From: Sipunculus nudus
Taxonomy: Eukaryota > Annelida > Sipuncula > Golfingiida > Sipunculidae
DNA: 64,000 bases
Reading direction: 5' to 3'
Assembly: GCA_026874595.1 (NCBI GenBank)
Contig: CM049310.1
Location: 4,714,001-4,778,000 of the forward strand
Under the pieces are notes generated by a model, which ran no database searches, had not been told where the DNA came from, and saw only the letters and a program-made list of their open reading frames with translations. Made by a program: the position numbers and the translations under genes. Shown here piece by piece: positions 48,501 through 60,500 of this stretch. The first letter of the stretch is position 1. Every line of letters begins with the position of its first letter.

Positions 48501-51500
48501 GTGTGGATCAGTCTGTGGTCTCAATAATGCAATCACAGTATGATGTGTGGGACATTCTGTGGTCTCAATAATGCAGTCACAGTATGCTGTGTGGGTCAGC
48601 CTGTGGTCTCAATAATGCAGTCACAGTATGATGTGCGGGTCAATCTGTGGTCTCAATAATGCAGTCACAGTATGATGTGTGGGTCAGTCTATGGTCTCAA
48701 TAATGCAGTCACAGTGTGATGTGTGGGTCAGTCTGTGGTCTCAATAATGCAGTCACAGTGTGATGTGTGGGTCAGTCTGTGGTTGCCATTATGCAGTCAC
48801 AGTGTGATGTGCATTGTGGTGTGTGGGTCAGTCTGTGGTCTCTCAATAATGCATTCACAGTGTGATGTGCAGTGCTGTATGTGGGTCAGTCTGTGGTCTC
48901 TCAATAATGCAGTCACAGTGTGATGTGCAGTCTTGTGTGTGGGTCAGTCTGTGGTCTCTCAATAATGAGAGCTGTCCAAAAAGAGTAATATTAGTGTAAC
49001 TTTCACAAAGGAAAGGCACATCACGTTTCTCTTTACCTTAATTTGGTGATCAGACAGGTTCCTGAGAAATGTACATTTGACCTGTAATTGTTTTGTTATT
49101 GGTTGAAATAAAAGGTTTGGTGCCCTTGCCTATACGTTGTTTTCAGCTGCCACTGGCTTCATGAAGCGTAATTGCACTGAATGCAGCTGACTTTTATCAC
49201 ATGTTTTAAGATTTTCAGGCAATCATTTTCTTCAACGTAAAGCATTCTCTGGAAACATCTGTCCATTTATTGAAATTTATTGCAACCTGAGACTTTATAG
49301 TAACAAAAACAGTCACCGTCAGAGTCTATACAATTGTAAAGGCTTCAAGCACAGATATCACCCCAGCTTTAGACAGATGACTCAACATACAGCCAAAAAG
49401 GCTGGTAGAATAAAACAACATTTTCATTGAATACTTTTGATTTCAGCATATGTAAGGGAGGTGTTATTGACATTCCTTTGTTTTGGACGATCATTCATAA
49501 TATCTTTTTCTCAAAGCTGAAAACAGTACATCCAGCCTTCTTTATCATCATGCCAGATCATATGATGTTAGCTGGCTGATCCCGAGACCTGGTAAGTGGG
49601 AAAGCCAGCGATTATAAAAGGCAGACTACCATTACACAATGGGCTACAGACCTAGATAACAGTTTGTTTTGGACCCTGAAAAAAACTGGGCAGCAGTAGA
49701 GAGAAGGCCTCATCCTGCACTGTACACAAACGTTCCCAGGGGCCATAGGAAACGGAGGGAGGGAACTGGTTGTGACAAATTACTTAATTCAGAGGCCAGT
49801 TACAACAGCTGATATAAATACAGGCCCTGAAGCCCTGCTTAATTTTTTCTCCATCCCCCCTTGTGTGAGGATCCGACCTGATCTGTTGTGCAGATGTTGA
49901 ACAATCAACAATGATCCTTTACCTATGTGGAGCTCATACTGCAAAAGATATTTTTATCATTTGTGAAATGCGCCAATGGGTCTGCTTACCATTAGTTGAT
50001 ACCCGTTGCTGTCGACTTAAAAAGTCTGTATATATAACAAGTATTGTGTAATACCTGTATTTAAAAACTTTTTTCTGACATCCAGATATGTGTTTATGAA
50101 AGCTAACAATGGTTGCAACACTTGAATTTTATTATGAGATCAGACACAGGTTGAGATTATTCACAAGTTGTGATTATCTCGTAGCTGAACAGGTTTAAGA
50201 TTTTTCACATGTTTCCTGTAAAATTTTGTCATTTACTCATATCTTTGGTTATAAAATTCATAGCATAATCCAAAATGCAATGTCAAATTTTATTGGTCAT
50301 TCACCCCCAGTATCTGTTGCATCTTTTGAGTAATATGAAATATATTCTGACATTTTCCAGTGTTTATTGCTGAATTCATTGCTATTCACACACATACACA
50401 TACATTGGTGTTTGATATAGGATTCAGCTGCTGGCTCACTGACTGTATACATCTTTTGTTAGAGTAAATGGTCAAATAACTTTTATTTTACTGCTTTAAT
50501 TTTTCATGTACAGTTTGGAACTTGAATGTTCTGTTACTTTTGATCATGTTTTGCCCATTTAAAAATAGGTATTACAGCTTCACATATGAACTCCCATACA
50601 CTTGGTACTACAAATGCACTTGCAGGATACCTGATTACTGTTTGAAATGTTGGAGCATATTACTGTCACTGGGTATCTGAGCAATGTGAGGCAAGTTATA
50701 GGTTAATAAAACCCTGCACTTGATGATGGGTCTACATGAGATGCACCATTTAATGTTGCTAATATAGAAGTCCAAAGTGGACACATTTGTCCTGGACAAG
50801 GAGGATGTATCAGTGTGGCTGGTAGTTGACCATGCAAGGCTGGACCTTATATTGATGGATTGATGGAGGTTGACTTAAGATGTTGGTTGGAGGACTCAAC
50901 ATCCATGGGTCATCTTTCAAAATTGGCTTTGGTGTGAAAATGGCCCTCAAAGTGCCTTTGTGCAAACACAAGTGTGTTGCCTTAACAAGGTATAGGATGT
51001 AAGCAGGTTTCACAAGCCTGTCATTTTAACCTGGTAAACAGACATCTCTGTGACTTCCATTGAGACGAATGGATACCCTAGAGTTAAGAAAATCTCATAA
51101 GTGAACAGACAGCATGCCCTCCACTTGGGCTATTGTGGTCTCTTTACATGGTGTCCCCTTTTCTTTCATTTTGAGGGATGGTGCTTGTATATTAAGCTTT
51201 AGATGCTATATTTATATTCCACTAGCAACTACCCATACTACGCACATTTTTTGGCGAATACGACAATCCGTGCGGTGGTTTCGGAAATCCACGGAAAACC
51301 TGGAGATATGGAAAATCATACAAATCGCTTTACGCTATCAATATATAGATCCAACATATCTATGGTGTTGTGGGTAGTATCTTTCGGAACAGCGTTTGGT
51401 CCATGTTTCAATATATAGATCCAACATATCTATGGTGTTGTGGATAGTATCTTTCGGAACAGCGTTCGGTCCATGTTTCAGAACAGCGTACAGTTGCACA

Positions 51501-54500
51501 CGGTCACTCGAAGCCATAGCCTAACATGTGGTCGGGGTCTTTGACAAAAAGTTTCCAACACATGTGCCATGTGACATGAGAAACTGACAACAGTATTACA
51601 TATACATACAAAAGAAACCGTCCACGTAAAAGACCTAAGAAGAAAATGCAAAAATACCAGTTTTATTTGTGAAAATAGTCACAATGATGGCAATGCTTTA
51701 TACACAATAAGCATTCATACTGAATGGTAGAATTAAGTCTTTAAAAACAAAGAATATTGCATAAACATTGTTGCAAATAAGATGGCACATGCATGTGAAA
51801 GAAACAAATACCATTACAAACTTATTAAATATACATTTCACAGGAGTTTTATATTTGTAATGAGATATTAGAAATAATCTTATATTAGTCAGTTATATGT
51901 GTTTACACTTTCGTGTCGCCACTCCACACGTGTACATCTCACAGTTTACCAACCACGATGTGAATTTGGTTAACATTTTCTTTACATCTGTTACATAGTA
52001 GGCCAACATGAATTGGTTAATATTTGTCAAGGAGCTTAAAAGCACGCAAGGCCCCCGCGCGACCAAGTACGACTGTATAAGACCCCCAAAAAAATAAACA
52101 AATAAATAAATAAAAGGTAAGGTTCTCAGGCACCGCCTGCGTCAATTGTACCTCTCCCATCCCACACCCCCCCCCCCCCCCCATCAAAAAATTTTATTTT
52201 TAATTTCACCTTTCAAGAAAATAAAATATTCAATTTTGATCAGATTTCCTTTGTTTTGGAGGGCTTTTGCGTGCTTTTCCCTGATCATATGATATTTTTA
52301 TATCGAAACATACAAAACAAAGGTAAAATTTCTCCCAGCCTCACAGGTTTGTGAAATATAGTGCCTGTGAAACCAACCTTTTTTTGGCCCATCCATCACG
52401 ATTTCCTACGACCCGGTAGATGTGCACTCAAGCATATCAGGTCACAGAGAGGGCTTCTGCAGAACAATTCTGTCCGAGATCCCCCCTTTTGAGAAGGGAT
52501 CGCCGATTATTTCTGGCCGGTCACCGCAAAATGTAAGAAAACCCCAGATAGGGCGCCCGGAGTAAACTCTGGCCCGCCATCACACTCTATAGCCACTGTG
52601 TTACCGGGCCCCGAAGACACAAAGAAAAGAGGCGCCCGCGGGGGAGCAGTTATTAATATTATTAATTATACACGTAATACGCAAATATTGCAAATAAAAG
52701 TGGGTGGAATCTCTTCAGACATACCTGGAGAATATGTATGTTGAAAATCACGGCAATCCATACGGTGGTATCAGAGGAGATACGGAAAATTACAAAAATT
52801 GCCTTAAACAATTAATATATAGATTGTGTTGCCCCGTCTTTGACGGGACGTATTATGGTAGACCCATCGCCATTCATCCGTTAACTTTTAGTGTGGCTGC
52901 AATAACTTAGCAGGGCTTTGATGGATTTTCATGTAACTCACCATAACTACTTTTATTAGATAATCTTGCCCGAGTTAGATAATAGGAAAAATCCGCACAT
53001 ATTTAAGGAGGTCAGAGGTCACAAGGCTACTTAGTGTTGTTGCCACCATAACTTATCAGGAATATGATGGATTTAGTTAATTTTGATGAAACTCAATAGA
53101 AATATAAACCAATATAAAATCTTGCCTATGTCAGATTCCCAGAATTATCAATACAAATTTAATGAGGTCAGAGGTCACCAGACTTTAGTGATGCCATGAT
53201 GACTTAACAAAACTTGTATGTGTATTCATGAAACTCAGTATAAATATTAACCAGTATAACAGTGTCTCACCTGAATTTGATTCTCAGCAATATTCACGCA
53301 TGAGGTCAGAAGTCACAAAACATAAGAAGAGCTTATTATGCACCTTTGCTGTGCACTTGTTATCAAAAGGATTTTGAATAAGAAATATCTTCATAGTTGA
53401 ATTATTTGCTCAGGACAGTCCCAAAAAGATCAATGACTGGTCATTTAATGAATTATTGACTGCAGTTGTCCCCTTCACCCAACTCAGCTTCCACATAAAA
53501 TTTACTGTGCATTAATCTCATTTTCAATCTTGCTGCAGAACTTCTGGCAGATCTGGAAGCTCTTAGCCATTTTACGTTCCCTCCCTTTTTTCCCAACAAC
53601 CTATTCTCACTCCCTTTGGTCCAGCCCTGATATAGTCACATGACCAGGGCTGGCTATTTAAGTTAAACAGAAGCCTAACCAGACGTGGGGAAGGTGGACT
53701 TTGGACACCTGTCTGAGTCTTTTTATATAAGAAATACTTTTTGTTATGGGGTCCTTAACCCTTGATATACATGTTTACTTGTTGGCTCAGGCATTATGAG
53801 TATGCTCACATACCCCTACTTTGTAACATCATGTATAATATATATATGACAATGGGATACCTAGCAATTCCTTGAAATGATATTATTTAAACCTAGAAGT
53901 TTCAACACAGGAAATAACCTAATGAGAATGTTGTTGCTTTGGGAGGACCTGTTTTCGTTTACAGACATACATTGACAAGCCTGGCAGATCTGAGCCAAAT
54001 TCATTATATGGTGGGTTTGAAGCCCTCTGTAAGCTTGGCGCACATTCTTTCCTTGGGCAAGACCTTGTAATTTGCCAAGCTTCAGTGACGGCAAGTCAAT
54101 TATCAACACCAACATTTATCCATTTATCTTCACAGAGTGGAAAATTAGGAGAGCAGCTATGATTTTTTCATGCTAATGGTAGCAGAACGGTTTCTGTAGT
54201 TGTGAAATTTGGTTGTTGGGTACTGCATATCAGCACACCCTCAGGGTTGTTAGCTGCGGATCATAGTCAGGAACACGGTTCATAGTCAGGAACACGGTTC
54301 ATAGTCAGGAACACCTCGGTGCAATCTGTTGGCTTCCAGCCTTGGATGAATGTAAGGCCCAATAATAATCCACCAATTTTGGAAAAGTTCACCAGAAATC
54401 CACTGGGTTTCCATTTCTACTGCCTCGTCTAAGAAAAGATCACAGTTTTCACAAAGAATAGATCAATTTGCCACAATAATGTATATTATATGGGCTTGAT

Positions 54501-57500
54501 ATGTTGCTAAACATCAGCTATGATAGGGTTCCAACAGTATTTAAACTAGAAAGTTCAGTTTATAACAAATGCCTCATACATTGCCCACTCAGGGTGGAAC
54601 TCTTATCTCAACTGATCCAGATCAGTCAACATGGGATTTCTTGGATCAGTGTTGTCTGTTTGCTTTAAAGGAAGAATATGTGAGGATTGGCAGTATCTGC
54701 AGATACATGAAATACATTGTTTTCCTCTTGCAAAGCGCACAACAGATGTCCATTTGACCTGCCATGGCTTTGACCTTGTCAGAATACTTTCCATGGCGGC
54801 CCCTATGTACATCTGAGGCGAGAAGCCAACAGATTCAGCTGAGGATGCTGTGGTTCCCTGTCAGATTTCTTCCATGAATTAACATGAAATGTATCTTCAA
54901 CGTGTATTCATAATTTAATAATTATTCATTATGACAAATTTTGTTATTAAGAAGAGGATATTAAATTCACAATGAGAGCTAATAATACAGCTGTGTCATG
55001 AGTAACTGTACAATGCATTATTAAATAAAACTGTATGATTACTACTACAATAAAACTACATGACACGTGAATTGTTATGAAAACCACTTGACCATTGTGT
55101 TCGTGACATGGGTTAAACAAAAGGCCTGTGAATTGTGAGAGGCCTTCACCTTCAATTCATTTCTCGATTCAACTGTAACTTTTGTAGAAAATTTCAAACT
55201 TCTTTTAAATAAAAGCAAATATTTTACCACAGTGGATATGAGTTATTTCTATCGAGTAAAGGAACAAAGAAGCTCTCTCTTTGTTTATCACAACATAACT
55301 TGTTTCTGTGAGAGAGGAGTGGTCTGCCAGTGAGATTTCAGGCACATACCCAATAAATAGCCTTGACATCACAGGTATCTCCTTCAAATTTTACAGCTTA
55401 CAGAAGGCTTTAGGGTGTTGATTAAAGAAAAAAATAGAATTAAAACAAATAGATTAGAAGGTAAAGAATCTATTACTGTTTAATTGATTATTTGATGCAT
55501 TGTTAAACATATATCCTGGACTTTATTTTAGATCTAGTAAAACATTTAATAGTTTTTATGAAACAAATTCCTTTCAATCAAATAAGGCTTTTATTTAAAG
55601 TGGACATCTGAATTATTTGATTGATATGCTGACATAGCGTGTGAGATCCTATTTGAGATGCTGACATCAGTAACATCACTAAAACCCATCTCACAACTTC
55701 AGGAGGCCCTTAACCACTGTCTGAATTTCCCATTCATCTTGACATATTCTGACACCACCAGAAACCTGTGTACTCAGGATACAAAATAACTATGCCATGA
55801 CTAGGCCAGGACAGCTGTTTCATGAATGAGTGTCATACACACAATTAATTTAATAGGCAGTCTGCTACATGGGATATGGGTTTTTTCTGGTCATTCAAAT
55901 AACATTCAAGGACAACTTTGTACTTCTGTTTAGTTCATGAGCATGTACATATGTAAAACGTTATACATGTATAGTGTGATATATGTATATTTAGAAAATG
56001 TGCGTACAGGATCACATAAATTCATAAATTTTTAGGGAAACACTTCTTTTGTCAGACATAACAAAGAATTTTACTTTTATGTTAATCAACATGGTTTTGA
56101 GGCCCAGCTCTGAGAGATTGTTCACAATGATTTCTGGTTGAGATAATCCAGATGAGACAAATATAATGAAAATGAAAGATATTCGAGAATACACTTATAT
56201 GATAAGCATCTTTTTTGTGGATTTTATCAACAATAACTCATTATACAAGTGATTACTTAATCCATGTATTTTTAGACAAGTTGTTCCTGGATGTTGTATA
56301 ACATATAAAAGAAAACATAAATATATACAAAAAAAGTTATTTTAGTCTGTCAAATAAATAGAAAAAGTAATTTTAAAACTGTTTTACAGTTGATAGTGAA
56401 AATTATAAAGACAATTGTGTAAAAACCAATGACTAAAATGTTAAGAATACATATGTAAGTGATTAAAAAGAAAACATTTCAAGCTACCGGTAGTCAAATT
56501 TGAAAAGGGTTATAATCTGATATAATTGTATCCGCCAAAACAGAGTTTTGCGGATACTATGTTTTCAGCTGGTCGCCGCCGCCGCCGCGTAGGTGTCCGG
56601 AGAACTCCTCCATAACCGCTGGGCGGAATTTTCCGAAACCCGGGATTATGTTCGGGTCACATGTGAACTGCTGCGCCCCGATTTTGTTTTGACCTCTGAC
56701 CTTTCCTCTGCGCTCTGCGTCCGTTTGTGCGTCTGTTTCCACACATAAACCCACATATCTCGGGAACCGTTTGACCGATCAGGAAAATTTTTTTGCACAA
56801 ATGTAGCCCTCGGAGAGCTTTATAACATACACCAAAAATGGTGGCGCCACCTGCAACCATGTTTGCACAGTGTCCATCTGTTCGTCTGCCTTGGGTTAAA
56901 ATCACTCATATCTCTGCAGTGACTTGACTAATTCACCTGAAATTCGGCATGCGCAAACATCCTGGATAGCTTTTCTGATTTTATGACAGGTGGCGCCACC
57001 TACATTCAGGTTGACGCTGCAGACATCCAAGCTCATATCTCGGGAACCGTTTGACCGATCAGGAAAATTCTTTTGCACAAATGTAGCCCTTGGAGAGCTT
57101 TATAACATACACCAAAAATGGTGGCGCCACCTGCAACCATGTTTGCACAGTGTCCATCTGTTCGTCTGCCTTGGGTTAAAATCACTCATATCTCTGCAGT
57201 GACTTGACTAATTCACCTGAAATTTGGCATGCGTATACATCCTGGATAGCTTATCTGATTTTATGACAGGTGGCGCCACCTACATTCACGTTTACGCTGC
57301 AGACATCCAAGCTCATATCTCGGGAACCGTTTGACCGATCAGGAAAATTCTTTTGCACAAATGTAGCCCTTGGAGAGCTTTATAACATACACCAAAAATG
57401 GTGCCGCTACCTGCAACCATGTTTGTACAGTGTCCATCTGTTTGTGTGCCTTGGGTTAAAATCACTCATATCTCTGCAGTGACTTGACTAATTCACCTGA

Positions 57501-60500
57501 AATTTGGCATGCGTATACATCCTGGATAGCTTTTCTGATTTTATGACAGGTGGCGCCACCTACATTCATGTTTATGCTGCAGACATCCAAGCTCATATCT
57601 CAGGAACCGTTTGATTGATCAGGAAAATTTTTTTGCACAAATGTAGCCCTTGGAGAGCTTTATAACATACACAAAAAATGGTGGCGCCACCTGCAACCAT
57701 GTTTGCACAGTGTCCAGCTGTTCGTCTGCCTTTTGTTAAAATCACTCATATCTCTGCAGTGGTTTGACTAATTCACCTGAAATTCTGCATGCTTATACAT
57801 CCTGGATAGCTTTTCTGATTTTATGACAGGTGGCGCCACCTACAATCAAGTTTACGCTGCAGACATCCAAGCTCATATCTAGGGGACCAATTGGGCCAAA
57901 ATTTTGCATGTGTATAGTTCTCACAAAGCTCTTTATCATACGCTAAACTGGTGGCGCCACCTGCAACCCTTTTTTGCACAGTGTCCATCTGTTTGTCTGC
58001 CAAGGGCAAAAATCACTCATATACAATATAGTGGTTTGACTTATCTGCCTTAAATTTTGCATATGTATACAACTTGGACGGCTTTCTGGATTTTTTGGTA
58101 GGTAGCGCAACCTACATACACAATTTGGCTGCAGACATCCATGCTGATATGCAACACTTCACCCGTTCCACTCTGATTTAGGCGGATACAAGTAGTCGCT
58201 TGTCGACTACCCGTATTCTAGTTTGAAATTTGTATACATTTATCTTTTGATGCAAAATATATGAACATATATATTGATTCGAAGCTTATTATTGCATAGG
58301 AATTGTTTTAAAAGTCTTCTTGTAAGTGATATATCAGTTAATATCAGTCCAGTGGGGGATCATTTGTCTTGATGTTTGTATTAAATTAATAAACATATAT
58401 GTCTGTATGTATGTGTTAAGTGTTCCTGTAAAATACTCCTTTAAAATTAGGGTAAGGTTCAGGCTACTTGTATCACCTGTTTTGTTTGACCTTTATTAGC
58501 TCATGGGGCAAACTAATTTAAGCAAAATGGAGGCTGACCAGTGTTAGTGTTTGAGCCTGATGGTGTTTTACAGGATCATGTTTGTATAGATGTGTACAGT
58601 AATACCGGAACACCATGACAACAATGAAATGTGACTCAGATTCTGTAGGTGTCAGGTCCAGTCAGCTTATTGAACAGGTCCGTGATATGTCAGGTCACTG
58701 CCATGGTGGTAGAAAGGTCAACTGAGTTCAGCAGGTCAAAGATCATCTCAGTTCATAAAAACAGTATTAAAATGTTTTAACTATAGTTGAAGCATGTCCA
58801 GTAAACTCTGTTTACTATCTCAGGAAAAAAAGAGGTCTAGTTTTGGTGGTTTCCAAAGAGCTTTCCTTCATTGCATGTTTGATTTCTATCACTGATTGGA
58901 TTACTAGAAACAGACTTTAGAAATAGGATATTATATAATATAAATTATATTTGCAAAAATGGTAAACATGTTCAGTTTATGTACACTGTTTTAATGGTTG
59001 AATGTTATAGTGTGAGTTGCACTTCTTTGAAATCATGTTCATAATAATTATCTAGCTTATCACTGTCTGTTATATGGTTCATTCAAACAATTTATGTGAC
59101 AGTCTCCCTGGGAAATCCTGCACATCATGTTCATCTTCATAGACGATGAATTACGAATATTGAAGATACGATATTCCCCAGGTATGATACTACCAATGGG
59201 GACAGAGCACCATTTAAATGTTAACTTGAAAAAATTCAAACAAAGAATTATTTCACACATGAACAGTTGATGGCTGTGGTAGGTAATTTGGGTATTACTG
59301 TAAACAGTCATTACATTTATTTCCTGAGTACATCATTACATTGTCTCTCTGTCTGTGATGGAGAGATGCTGAAGGCCTCAGGGCTTGGTGCTCTTTGTGT
59401 CCGGCAGATAATGGTCTTTGTCCATGTCCAGTTACAGGAACCACATAGCTCTTGGTGCAGCATTATGTGGTTATTTAGTACTGAACCAGAAAGTCTGAAA
59501 CACAAAGGACACTAGAGGATGGAGAGGAGGAAGATTGGATTGATAGTCTGCAGTATTGACAAAGTCTATCAAGTGCTTTAAGGCCAGGGGCATTGTAGAA
59601 ATTATTCACTCCCAAAATTATTCATTTGATAACAGCATGAGGGGGTGGTGAAAGAAGAAAAATAAACTACCAGGCGTATCCTAGTGATTTTTTTTTCAAT
59701 AATAACTGGTGGCAGTATTAGCAGAATAGCTGTCATGACATACTTGTCACTGTGAATATTCGAAAGCCCTGTAGTGTGGGGATGTATAGTGGGAGTAATC
59801 AAAAAGCACAGGATAAGGGGTGGGGGCTGAGGTATGGGTAATAACACTAATGCGCTCAGGGATCATATACCAGGATCTGCGTTACATAAAGATATATATT
59901 ATGATAGTCTCTTTGGTAAATTATATGTTTACGGAAGTACCTGCGATGACATTATATTAAAAATCTTTTGGGTGGTTTAGGTGCATTGTGAGAAAATCCA
60001 GAGTGACATTTAGTGGGAGGATGGAAGGACATAGCAATAATAGGGCCCACATATACCTGTGTTATCCAACAACTTTTTGTCAGTAACAAACATGGTGATT
60101 CTTGTAATTCCTTGACTAGTTGATAAAAGTATATTTAAAAGATATACTTGTGATGTTTAAAAAAAAACATTAAAGTGATAGGTGTTTTTAATGTTTTAAA
60201 GCTATATTTTGAAAACAGATGTTTTTTAACAGCATATGATAATATGTTGTATGGAAATGAATATTTTTTAACTGTTGGATAATGGTTAATACAGTGGGGT
60301 GCTTTCATGGTGTCACTGAATATATTGGATTGTCCACATTAACTCCTTTCATATATCACATTACAAGAATCACACAGCCATTCTTTCATTTCATCCATTA
60401 TTTCTATAAATCATTGCATTTAACCTTTGACATAAACCATGATTTTAACTAATTCCCAATCTTAAACACCACATATTTCTTATATTTTAAGCTTGATTCC

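Noticed and set aside
52395-52660. A structural RNA gene in the GC-rich block
   Set aside because: Comparison from memory with spliceosomal, 5S and 7SK RNAs gave no match, and no polymerase III promoter was seen.
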